Shown here: positions 1 to 5,567 of the stretch, piece after piece
Layout of the letters: the number at the start of each line of letters is the position of its first letter
How positions within the stretch are numbered: the first letter of the stretch is position 1
The notes under the pieces: generated by a model
Database searches by the model: none
The model's input: the letters and a program-made list of their open reading frames with translations, nothing else
Told to the model about the DNA's origin: nothing
From: an uncultured Odoribacter sp.
Lineage (GTDB): Bacteria; Bacteroidota; Bacteroidia; Bacteroidales; Marinifilaceae
Direction of reading: 5' to 3'
Length of the DNA: 5,944 bases
Assembly (NCBI GenBank): GCA_900548135.1
Contig: URJC01000165.1
Location: 1 to 5,944 of the forward strand
Translations under genes and position numbers: made by a program

Positions 1-844
1 TACCACCATATACCGGATCCCAGCCATATTTGACTTCCTGCAATGCAATTTTCACTGCCTTTTCAATTAATTCCGGACGGTTCAGACGTTGTCCCAAATC
101 CATGATAAACCACATCGCCTCAATAGCATGACCGGGATTCAACGAACGTCCCTCAAAACTATCCACCAACTGTCCGTCTACAGAAACATTTTCTACAATC
201 AACCCCAATTCCGGACGGTAAAAAACCTCCATAACCTCATGAATACACGTATCGATTGTTTTCTCCAAAAATTCCTTATCCAGCAAAGGTTCTATCTCCA
301 AAGCCAAATTACAGAGAATCATAGGTAACGCAAAACCTTTCATATCACGGGTACCAGGCACTGCTTTATTCCATTTTCCTTTCGGATGCTCTACCCTTGA
401 TAAAATAATATCGAAAGTTTTCTTTGCAATCTGAGCATATTCCTCGCCACCAGTAGCCAAACTTAATTGTCCGAAAGCCATGGTCGCAAAAGTGTAAGAA
501 AAAATATTATAAGGTTCCACCAAAGGCTTTCCGTCTTCTGTCAAAGCAAAATACCAGTTCAAATTCCCGTCATGCCCGTATTTCTTCATAAACTCAGCTC
601 CCTGTACAGCGCAATCCAACCACTCCTGACATTTAGACACTTTATTATACAACATGGAAAACATCCAGATTTCCCGTCCTTGTAACCAGCTGAACTTATC
701 CCGGTCAAAAACATTACCGGCACGATCCAGGCAAGTAAAATAACCACCATGTACTTTATCCTGTGATTTTTCCAACCAAAAAGGCAACACTTTTTCCAAA
801 AGTTCCCTTTTATACTGTTCTGCTAATTTACTAAAATCAACCAT
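1..844 (-). CDS. nanE: AGE-family N-acylglucosamine 2-epimerase (3' end cut by window)
   Basis: This is the N-terminal 281 codons of an AGE/RnBP-type epimerase, a cytoplasmic (alpha/alpha)6-barrel enzyme. In Bacteroidales sialate loci it interconverts ManNAc and GlcNAc without phosphorylation, the step after the lyase. The frame is open from ATG at 844 (MVDFS) to base 1 with no lesion. Visible family signatures are the N-terminal HGGY (residues 32-35), the QGREIW segment (55-60), LNWYFALTEDG around 105-115, and NPGHAIE (236-242), where His239 matches the conserved catalytic-region histidine. The family is usually about 390-400 residues, so roughly 110 residues and the second conserved His lie beyond the left edge. 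The start is 18 bp after the mutarotase stop, which indicates co-transcription. Assignment to AGE rather than the sugar-phosphate NanE family (a TIM barrel) is firm from sequence. ManNAc as substrate is inferred from the neighbouring nanA; cellobiose or mannose 2-epimerases belong to the same fold. Confidence 0.9.
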   Translation of the reverse strand, partial: MVDFSKLAEQYKRELLEKVLPFWLEKSQDKVHGGYFTCLDRAGNVFDRDKFSWLQGREIWMFSMLYNKVSKCQEWLDCAVQGAEFMKKYGHDGNLNWYFALTEDGKPLVEPYNIFSYTFATMAFGQLSLATGGEEYAQIAKKTFDIILSRVEHPKGKWNKAVPGTRDMKGFALPMILCNLALEIEPLLDKEFLEKTIDTCIHEVMEVFYRPELGLIVENVSVDGQLVDSFEGRSLNPGHAIEAMWFIMDLGQRLNRPELIEKAVKIALQEVKYGWDPVYGG

Positions 845-862
845 CTCTATTTTTTATTGTAA

Positions 863-1594
863 TTAATATCCCAAGTCAATCATAGAAACATTTGCCGAAC
901 GAATGCCCGGTTTTGTCTCTCCGTTAACTACAATCAATTTATTATCATACAACACGAATACGGCTCCAGCTCTGGCCAGTTCCTGAAAATACCCTACCCC
1001 CTTCCATTCCTGTTTCTCCGGATAGAAAAATAACAACTGTGATCTGAATTCATACCATTCAGGCTCATGTTTCATATAGGTCTCCTGTTCCTGTTTCAGC
1101 CTTTCCAATTTCTTTGTGTGCCCTTGTACTTTTGCACGCTGCTGTAATAAAGGATTATCAACTGCAGCCTTAAACACAGACGGATTTACCCCTCCCTGTA
1201 CCACCATCATTTGATTGTTTAAGGTCACGGCCGATGCTCCCACCAATCCAAGAACCTGATTTCCACCCTTCAATTTCATCTTCTTACTCTCAGTCCAATT
1301 TTGTGTCTGGGGGTCATAAACAACTCCATCGTCCAATACCTGACATTTTTGTCCTCCAACTACAGGTTGAAATCCACCCATCAAATAAAATTTCCCATCC
1401 AGTACACTTCCAACAGGCTGTATACGGGCAGAACCAGGAAAAGCCGGCAATTCCTCCCATTGACGGGCCCTAATTCCCTTTAACACAAAACACCTATTCC
1501 CCGGATTTCCCTCTATATTTCCTCCCGCAACATAAATATTGCAGCCATCTGTTGCAGCAGCCATATTATCCATCCCCTCCGGTAGTTCAGGCAA
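863..1594 (-). CDS. C-terminal part of NanM-like cyclically permuted kelch mutarotase (frameshifted)
   Basis: This frame encodes the C-terminal two thirds of a kelch beta-propeller protein, continuing the fragment at 1599-2066. It reads LPELPEGMDN, then repeated kelch blades ending in GG: IYVAGG (about residues 20-25), FYLMGG (69-74), MMVVQGG (129-135) and KLIVVNG near the end. A charged, helix-prone insert (about 150-180, KKLERLKQEQE) sits between blades. The only possible in-frame start near its 5' end is TTG at 1594, with no plausible ribosome binding site. An in-frame TAA at 1619-1621 closes the frame upstream. A natural independent gene is therefore unlikely, and the join to the upstream fragment is needed to make a full propeller of about 380-400 residues. 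By homology to E. coli NanM (YjhT) the intact protein would accelerate anomer conversion of N-acetylneuraminate. Confidence is high that this is mutarotase sequence and low that it is made as a separate protein. Confidence 0.8.
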   Translation of the reverse strand: MPELPEGMDNMAAATDGCNIYVAGGNIEGNPGNRCFVLKGIRARQWEELPAFPGSARIQPVGSVLDGKFYLMGGFQPVVGGQKCQVLDDGVVYDPQTQNWTESKKMKLKGGNQVLGLVGASAVTLNNQMMVVQGGVNPSVFKAAVDNPLLQQRAKVQGHTKKLERLKQEQETYMKHEPEWYEFRSQLLFFYPEKQEWKGVGYFQELARAGAVFVLYDNKLIVVNGETKPGIRSANVSMIDLGY

Positions 1595-1598
1595 ATCT

Positions 1599-2066
1599 TC
1601 AGCAAGCAGTATTCCATTTTAACAACCATACCCGGGGCAATGCTTGAACCGCATTTCTCCCACCGATACAGACCACCCCCTCAGGCAAGGTCACACTTGC
1701 CCCACAACCAGCCTCCAATGGTAATTTCCCTGCTTCCTCCCAACCTGCCGGAGCTTTATCGGGATCCCGAAGCACATAAATTTCATTGTAATATACTTTT
1801 TCCCCTCCCTCTGCAGCTGGTTTACCAGGAAAATTACAACCACCAGCCACTACAACAGCTCCGTCCAATACCCCACCATAAGCAGCTGAAAGCCCTTCCT
1901 GACGTCCATCCTTTTCAAACACAATCAGTTCAGGTAATGCACTTAATTTCAATGTACTATTTTTGTTCACTCCATTGCACAAAGGAACACTGCCACCCGC
2001 TTCTCTGCAGCCTAAAACCAACAACAACAAAAGCAATTTGGTCCCTATTTCCAAATTCGTATTCAC
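1599..2066 (-). CDS. N-terminal part of NanM-like kelch mutarotase, lipoprotein signal (frameshifted)
   Basis: These 155 codons start at GTG 2066. They have a short positive N-region, a run of leucines and a lipobox ending VLGC, with Cys20 as the predicted lipidation site, so the protein is expected to be a lipoprotein outside the cytoplasm. The blade containing VVVAGGCNFP (about 71-80) is characteristic of the cyclically permuted mutarotase family, whose members are permuted relative to E. coli NanM. A second blade reads GASVTLPEGVVCIGG (122-136). The frame then stops at TGA 1599-1601, exactly where the propeller should continue, and the homologous continuation lies in the frame offset by one base (863-1594). 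GTG is preferred because the alternatives are an ATT codon just before it or an ATG in another frame that stops at once. It lies 193 bp after nanA, so it is probably in the same operon or has a weak promoter of its own. The family and lipoprotein calls are well supported; functionality is doubtful. Confidence 0.8.
   Translation of the reverse strand: MNTNLEIGTKLLLLLLVLGCREAGGSVPLCNGVNKNSTLKLSALPELIVFEKDGRQEGLSAAYGGVLDGAVVVAGGCNFPGKPAAEGGEKVYYNEIYVLRDPDKAPAGWEEAGKLPLEAGCGASVTLPEGVVCIGGRNAVQALPRVWLLKWNTAC
1602..1621 (-). other. Frameshift interval in the mutarotase gene
   Basis: The N-terminal frame stays open to TGA at 1601-1599. The C-terminal frame is blocked upstream by TAA at 1621-1619. 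The frame change must therefore fall between these two stops. The C-terminal frame is offset by +1, so this sequence carries one surplus base or lacks two. The A4 run on the minus strand (1617-1620) is the only homopolymer in the interval and the likeliest slip site. I see no recognised programmed-frameshift signal. Confidence 0.75.
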
Positions 2067-2083
2067 AATGAAAAGAATTTATT

Positions 2084-2114
2084 AAAACATATCTGAAAAA
2101 AACACAAACTCCAA
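2084..2114 (-). promoter_or_regulatory. Weak candidate promoter for the mutarotase gene
   Basis: On the minus strand a TTG (2114-2112) is followed after 20 bp by TATGTTTT (2091-2084), seven of eight matches to the Bacteroidetes -7 element TAnnTTTG at roughly the expected spacing from a -33 TTG. Transcription would start around 2078, about 12 bases before the GTG. The -33 element is minimal and the region is AT-rich, so chance is a real possibility. It would allow the mutarotase and epimerase to be transcribed without nanA. Confidence 0.25.
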
Positions 2115-2120
2115 TTATAA

Positions 2121-2186
2121 ATTTTAGATTTTAAATTACAGCAATCTGTGTATCTGACAAATGCCTCATAATTTAAAATCTAAAAT
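2121..2186. repeat. Perfect 18-bp AT-rich inverted repeat, 30-base loop
   Basis: The left arm (2121-2138, ATTTTAGATTTTAAATTA) and right arm (2169-2186) are exact reverse complements separated by 30 bases. Each arm has a single G:C pair. It sits between the nanA stop (2260) and the mutarotase start (2066), inside the presumed operon. No U-run follows on the minus strand (the next bases are TTATAATTGG), so it is not a typical intrinsic terminator. It could be an mRNA processing or stability hairpin, or a copy of a dispersed intergenic repeat. Function is not known from sequence. Confidence 0.8.
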
Positions 2187-2259
2187 CACAAATTCAATTC
2201 TCTGTCCGTTCAACGTATATTGTTTCAGCCCCAACCATCTTTTACGGGCCAACAGTATA

Positions 2260-3147
2260 TTAAAATTGATTACACCTTTCAAAAAAATGGATTTCTTCCA
2301 ATTCAGCTTTCATGGCACTTTCTTCTGCATCCGTCATATTTTGAAAAGGGGTCCTGTTTTTTCCCAAATCCAAACCGATCAATTTCATAATTCGTTTTCC
2401 ACCTACAATATTTCCGCGATAACGACAAATCACATTGATCACAGCTTGCGAAAAATTTTGCAACTCCCGGGCCCTTTCCAAATCCCCTGCTTCCCAGGCT
2501 TCCAGAATACCAACCAAACAACGCCCGTTATAATTTGTTGTTCCTCCGATTCCTCCTTGTGCTCCCCCCATAGCCAAGCAAGGTAATATGGTTTCATCCT
2601 GCCCATGCAACATATCAAACTTACCGCCTTTATACAAACGACATTGATTATACTCATACAAACTTTCGTAAGTATATTTTATACCTGCAAAATTCGGAAT
2701 TCTCCCGTCAACAGCCTCCAGAAAGGCAGTCATAGGCAAATAGGCATTATTAAATGCAGGAATATGATAGTAATAAAAAGGCAATTCCGGAGCTCCGGAA
2801 GCAATTTCTTCACAATATTTCACCAATTCTTCCACCCGGTTAATTTTAGGAAAAGGAGTAGCCATAGCCCCAATTCCCCATGCTCCAATTTTCCTGGCAT
2901 GTGCAGCCAAATTACGGCTCATTTTAACACAGGTACTCCCTACATGAACGATAACCTTAAACCCAACAGGGGCAGCAGACACCCAAGTTTCTGCCAACTT
3001 CATCCGTTCTTCCTCCGTCAACATATATCCCTCACCTGATGACCCGTTAATAAATACACCTTTCAAACCGTTAGCTGCCAACATTCTCGCATAAGCATCA
3101 ATCGGCTCATAATTTACTTCTCCGTCTTCTTTAAAAGGAGTAAACAA
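2260..3147 (-). CDS. nanA: N-acetylneuraminate lyase (start region disrupted)
   Basis: A cytoplasmic class I aldolase of the DapA/NanA TIM-barrel family that cleaves Neu5Ac to ManNAc and pyruvate. Counting from the first open codon (TTG 3147), the carboxylate-binding loop GSSGE is at 35-39, the catalytic Tyr127 in YYYHIP, the Schiff-base Lys157 in GIKYT, and the sugar-side motif HGQDE at 181-185, matching the lyase-type GYDE block and favouring NanA over DapA. At 295 residues it is slightly short of the usual 300-310. The natural start is almost certainly ATG at 3169-3167, which reads MEKIKGLI, the expected N-terminus. That frame then runs into TAA after 12 codons, while the body of the enzyme is in the frame offset by one base and preceded by TGA (3150-3148). 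Two or, by family alignment, probably eight bases are missing after GLI. If translated only from TTG the protein would lose part of barrel strand 1. It is the first gene of the sialate operon, with a 241-bp regulatory gap upstream. Confidence 0.85.
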   Translation of the reverse strand: MFTPFKEDGEVNYEPIDAYARMLAANGLKGVFINGSSGEGYMLTEEERMKLAETWVSAAPVGFKVIVHVGSTCVKMSRNLAAHARKIGAWGIGAMATPFPKINRVEELVKYCEEIASGAPELPFYYYHIPAFNNAYLPMTAFLEAVDGRIPNFAGIKYTYESLYEYNQCRLYKGGKFDMLHGQDETILPCLAMGGAQGGIGGTTNYNGRCLVGILEAWEAGDLERARELQNFSQAVINVICRYRGNIVGGKRIMKLIGLDLGKNRTPFQNMTDAEESAMKAELEEIHFFERCNQF

Positions 3148-3169
3148 TCAAACCTTTAATTTTTTCCAT
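3145..3169 (-). other. Probable true nanA start with frame break
   Basis: ATG at 3169-3167 begins MEKIKGLI, which is how NanA proteins of this group begin before FTPF-KEDG. The reading frame switches between the GLI codons and the FTPF codons (TTT ACT CCT TTT, from 3144). Only one base (G) lies between ATT and TTT, where family members have about three residues. The result is a small deletion, or a sequence error, within a few bases of position 3145. Confidence 0.7.
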
Positions 3170-3173
3170 CCTA

Positions 3174-3310
3174 TTTTTGGTATTTACATATACAATATAA
3201 CATCAATTCTGAATACAAAATAAATAAAAGTTTTTTAATAAAAAAAGCTTATTTATTCAATATATTTAAAATATATTTTTTAATTATTCAAATGATGTAA
3301 ATACCAAAAA
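3174..3310. repeat. 16-bp perfect inverted repeat flanking 105 bp, candidate operator pair
   Basis: TTTTTGGTATTTACAT at 3174-3189 and its exact reverse complement at 3295-3310 enclose 105 bp of AT-rich DNA, about ten helical turns. The nanA-proximal arm ends 4 bp before the nanA ATG. The distal arm supplies the T-run of the regulator's terminator. A pair of identical, oppositely oriented sites in front of a catabolic operon next to a ROK regulator suggests binding sites for that regulator, possibly with looping. That role is inference. No flanking target-site duplication is visible, so a small mobile element is less likely. Confidence 0.6.
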
Positions 3311-3347
3311 CGTCGAAAAGATTGTTTTTCAAACCTCTTCAACGTTT
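3306..3347 (-). terminator. Intrinsic terminator of the ROK regulator gene
   Basis: On the minus strand AAACGTTGAAGAGGTTTG (3347-3330) pairs, with a few G-U wobbles and one bulge, with CAATCTTTTCGACGTTT (3324-3308) around an A5 loop, and the descending arm runs into a T5 tract (3310-3306). It lies about 63 bp after the regulator stop codon. It would separate the regulator transcript from the nan operon. The stem is only moderately GC-rich, so read-through is possible. Confidence 0.6.
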
Positions 3348-3362
3348 CTAATATAATCAGTC

Positions 3363-3378
3363 TTTATTTATAAATAAA
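3363..3378. repeat. 16-bp AT-only palindrome
   Basis: TTTATTTATAAATAAA is its own reverse complement and lies 33 bp after the regulator stop codon on the minus strand. It may be a protein site or a by-product of AT richness. No function can be read from it. Confidence 0.4.
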
Positions 3379-3410
3379 TACTCTGTGATTTCCCAGAAAT
3401 CGATACTATT

Positions 3411-4640
3411 TTAAATAGCTCTCAGTATTTTGGCACGCACCAACATAGCCATTCCCATCACACTCGCAGTTTCACCCAATAAAGACAATTTAAAACGGGT
3501 ATCTTTACTCACCAAGCTCAAAGAATACTTATTCACTGCCGCCTTTAAAGGCAACATCAGATAATCTCCGGTCAACGAAAAAGTACCTCCTACTACAACC
3601 AGGTCCGGATTCAACAAATTAATCAAAACTCCTACACCACGTCCTAATTTATCAGCCACTTCAGCTATCAAAGAAATGGCTAAAACATCATCGTGGTTGG
3701 CAGCTTTAATAATATCATAAAGTAATATTTCCTTACCTGCCCTCCATTTTTCCGACAAAATAGAAGTCTCTCCCGCCTTCAACCGTTCAATAAACATTTT
3801 TTCCAGGGCAATTCCGGAGGCCTCTGTCTCTAAACATCCTTTTTTTCCGCAATGGCACATCAATTCATTATCAAACAAAGGAATATGCCCAAATTCTCCG
3901 GCGAATCCGGTTTTTCCATAATACAATTTACCGTCAAACATAGTGCCGACTCCTATTCCGCGTCCAAGATTTAAAAATAGCACATTCTTTTCGTCCTTTA
4001 CTACGCCAAAATTTTTCTCGGCAAACATCATTGCACGGCTGTCATTTTCAATATAAACGGGTAAGCCCAACCGTTCCCCCAACACTTCGGTCAAAGGTTT
4101 TTCATAAAAATTAAAATAAGTATAACTATACCCCTCGTTAGCATCAACACGTCCAGTCAAACTGATCCCTGCTCCTGCAATCTTGGCTCTATCCACTTTA
4201 CAGGATTCTATAAAAAGCTCAATCTCTCGGCAGACATACTCCAATGACTCTAAAGAATTTTCTAATACATAAGGAATTTCATTCTTTTTACAGACTACTT
4301 GTCCCTGGAAACTCATCAATACCATTTCAAGTCTTCTGCGACGCACCTCAACCCCAACAAAATAAAGCACATCCGGAGCAAGTCCGAATACATTGGGCCT
4401 TCTTCCTCCTGCTGTTTCTATTTTACCATTGTCTTCCAAATATCCGTCCTCTTTGAGATCTGTCAATAATTTGGTTACTGTCGGCACACTTATATTCAAT
4501 CCCTTTGCCAACTCCGCAATCGTTACTCCTCCATGTTCTGCTAAATGAACTAAAATACTCTTTTTCAAGAGGCTGTTTTTATACTCGGTACCTGAACTTT
4601 TATCACTACCGAATTTTAACACATCACTAAAATCAACCAT
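3411..4640 (-). CDS. ROK-family transcriptional regulator, likely of the sialate operon
   Basis: A 409-residue DNA-binding ROK protein of normal length for NagC/XylR-type regulators. An N-terminal winged helix-turn-helix spans about residues 24-85 (recognition region around ISVPTVTKLL, wing GGRRP at 78-82). The ROK sugar-binding domain follows. The kinase phosphate loop is absent: where DLGGT would be, the protein reads GVEVRRRR (96-103), which argues against sugar kinase activity. ENDSRA (198-203), LGRGIGVG (225-232) and AGEFGH (247-252) are retained. His252 with Cys262, Cys264 and Cys269 forms the structural zinc site CHCGKKGC. ATG 4640 is chosen because it gives the full HTH and lies about 27 bases after a predicted transcription start. 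It is transcribed towards nanA but ends in its own terminator. By position it probably senses a sialate breakdown product (ManNAc, GlcNAc or a phosphate) and represses the nan genes. The ligand and sign of regulation are inference. Confidence 0.9.
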   Translation of the reverse strand: MVDFSDVLKFGSDKSSGTEYKNSLLKKSILVHLAEHGGVTIAELAKGLNISVPTVTKLLTDLKEDGYLEDNGKIETAGGRRPNVFGLAPDVLYFVGVEVRRRRLEMVLMSFQGQVVCKKNEIPYVLENSLESLEYVCREIELFIESCKVDRAKIAGAGISLTGRVDANEGYSYTYFNFYEKPLTEVLGERLGLPVYIENDSRAMMFAEKNFGVVKDEKNVLFLNLGRGIGVGTMFDGKLYYGKTGFAGEFGHIPLFDNELMCHCGKKGCLETEASGIALEKMFIERLKAGETSILSEKWRAGKEILLYDIIKAANHDDVLAISLIAEVADKLGRGVGVLINLLNPDLVVVGGTFSLTGDYLMLPLKAAVNKYSLSLVSKDTRFKLSLLGETASVMGMAMLVRAKILRAI

Positions 4641-4671
4641 CGGATCCTTCTATTTTGGGGAAAACATGATG

Positions 4672-4706
4672 CAAAAATAAATATTTTTAAAAACAATTCA
4701 TCCAAA
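4672..4706 (-). promoter_or_regulatory. Candidate promoter of the ROK regulator gene
   Basis: On the minus strand TATTTTTG (4679-4672) is a full match to the Bacteroidetes -7 element TAnnTTTG. A TTTG at 4706-4703 could serve as the -33 element, although the 23-bp spacer is slightly longer than the usual 19-21. Transcription would begin near 4667, leaving a leader of about 27 bases before the ATG at 4640. Confidence 0.45.
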
Positions 4707-4806
4707 TAAGTCTAATTTCAGAATTATTAAGATTTTAACCTCCAATTTTTTATCGGATATCACCTTTACTTTTAAAACAGAAACACATCATTTTCAATCT
4801 TTGATT

Positions 4807-4836
4807 TTTGAATTTCAATTGTTATTGCTTACTTTG
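4807..4836 (+). promoter_or_regulatory. Candidate promoter of folE
   Basis: TTTG at 4807-4810 and TTACTTTG at 4829-4836 are separated by 18 bp, close to the Bacteroidetes -33/-7 arrangement (TTTG, 19-21 bp, TAnnTTTG, with TAcTTTG one base short). The start would fall near 4843. This placement makes the upstream in-frame TTG at 4808 part of the promoter rather than a start codon. Confidence 0.5.
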
Positions 4837-4847
4837 CAACGTTTTTC

Positions 4848-4866
4848 AGGCGATCTTAAAACGCCT
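4848..4866 (+). promoter_or_regulatory. Small hairpin next to the folE start codon
   Basis: AGGCG (4848-4852) and CGCCT (4862-4866) can form a 5-bp GC-rich stem with a 9-base loop, ending one base before the ATG at 4868. It could modulate translation initiation. It is short, so a chance occurrence cannot be excluded. Confidence 0.3.
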
Positions 4867-4867
4867 T

Positions 4868-5515
4868 ATGTCTGAAATAAAGAGATATAACATGGACTTA
4901 GAAAAATCCCGGGAGAAAACATTCTATTATAAAGATGAACATTACTGTTGTGAACGCACAGAAAAACTGAGTTATCATTACAAAGAGATCATCAAATTAC
5001 TAGGGGAAGATCCTGAGAGAGAAGGATTACTTCAAACTCCTGCACGTGTTGCCAAAGCCATGCAATTCATGACTCAAGGATATCAGCAAAACCCGGAAGA
5101 AATTCTTCAATCGGCTTTATTCAAAGAAGATTACCGTCAAATGGTCATCGTCAAAGACATTGAAATTTATTCTCTCTGCGAACATCATATGCTTCCTTTT
5201 GTCGGACGTGCCCATGTGGCTTACATCCCGAACGGATATATTACAGGCCTGAGCAAAATCGCCCGTGTTGTAGATGCATATGCCCGCCGCCTGCAAGTAC
5301 AGGAAAGATTAACCCAGCAAATCAAGAACTGCATTCAGAATACCCTGCATCCTCTTGGAGTGGCTGTTGTAATCGAGGCACAACACTTATGTATGATGAT
5401 GCGCGGAGTGCAGAAACAAAATTCGGTAACCACCACATCCGATTTCAGCGGAGCTTTTGAGAAATTGGCTACCCGGGAAGAATTTATCCGGTTAATCAGC
5501 ACTCAACTGCATTAA
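4868..5515 (+). CDS. folE: GTP cyclohydrolase I
   Basis: The cytoplasmic homodecameric enzyme that converts GTP to 7,8-dihydroneopterin triphosphate, the first step of folate (and other pterin) synthesis. The 215-residue frame contains [21 protein letters not shown] (about 44-64) and the zinc and active-site motif [10 protein letters not shown], with Cys104, His106 and His107. [14 protein letters not shown] and the second metal/catalytic segment QHLCMMMRG (His173, Cys175) follow, then [12 protein letters not shown] near the C-terminus. All zinc ligands and catalytic histidines of type I enzymes are present. ATG 4868 is preferred over the in-frame TTG 4808, which sits in the promoter. ATG 4892 (207 residues) is also possible, because the first eight codons lie outside the conserved core. 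It is divergent from the ROK gene and 36 bp upstream of fabD, likely in one transcript. Confidence 0.96.
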   Translation: MSEIKRYNMDLEKSREKTFYYKDEHYCCERTEKLSYHYKEIIKLLGEDPEREGLLQTPARVAKAMQFMTQGYQQNPEEILQSALFKEDYRQMVIVKDIEIYSLCEHHMLPFVGRAHVAYIPNGYITGLSKIARVVDAYARRLQVQERLTQQIKNCIQNTLHPLGVAVVIEAQHLCMMMRGVQKQNSVTTTSDFSGAFEKLATREEFIRLISTQLH

Positions 5516-5567
5516 AAAAGCATTTGAACATTAGAACTAAAAATAATTACGATGAAAAAAGCATTTG
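5514..5567 (+). repeat. 13-bp direct repeat spanning the folE-fabD junction
   Basis: AAAAAAGCATTTG occurs at 5514-5526, overlapping the folE stop codon, and again at 5555-5567, inside the first codons of fabD, with a 41-base offset. The second copy codes for KKAFV. The first copy may be a relic of a small local duplication. Confidence 0.5.

Larger units (their letters stand above)
3170..3410 (-). promoter_or_regulatory. Regulatory region between ROK regulator and nanA
   Basis: This 241-bp, very AT-rich gap holds no gene. In the minus-strand direction it contains an AT-only 16-bp palindrome (3363-3378), the regulator's terminator hairpin (3347-3306), the 16-bp inverted repeat arms (3310-3295 and 3189-3174), and presumably the nan operon promoter. 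The best -7 candidate is TTATTTTG (3223-3216), seven of eight matches to TAnnTTTG, but no convincing TTTG lies 19-21 bp upstream. I therefore place the promoter only within the region. TTATTCAA also occurs twice on the plus strand (3253-3260 and 3284-3291), 31 bp apart. Confidence 0.55.

Noticed and set aside
1599..1622. Programmed ribosomal frameshifting joining the two mutarotase frames
   Set aside because: No recognised slippery heptamer, no release-factor-2-like CTT TGA C context, and no strong downstream stem; an indel or sequence error is simpler.
1640..2071. A 143-codon plus-strand frame opposite the mutarotase
   Set aside because: It lies wholly antisense to a recognised gene, is rich in His and Pro as expected from reading GGN/kelch codons backwards, and has no family features.
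2194..2238. A 14-codon minus-strand reading frame (MVGAETIYVERTEN) between nanA and the mutarotase
   Set aside because: Very short, no ribosome binding signal and no recognisable similarity.
2161..3039. Plus-strand frames of 141 and 144 codons opposite nanA
   Set aside because: Antisense shadows of a gene with clear catalytic motifs; no domain features and no promoter.
3174..3310. Miniature inverted-repeat transposable element (137 bp with 16-bp ends)
   Set aside because: The flanking bases (CCTA on the left, CGTC on the right) show no target-site duplication, and one end is integrated into the terminator and the other into the nanA leader, which fits regulation better.
4808..4867. folE starting at TTG 4808 with a 20-residue N-terminal extension
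   Set aside because: The extension lacks family similarity, and the TTG coincides with the putative -33 promoter element.
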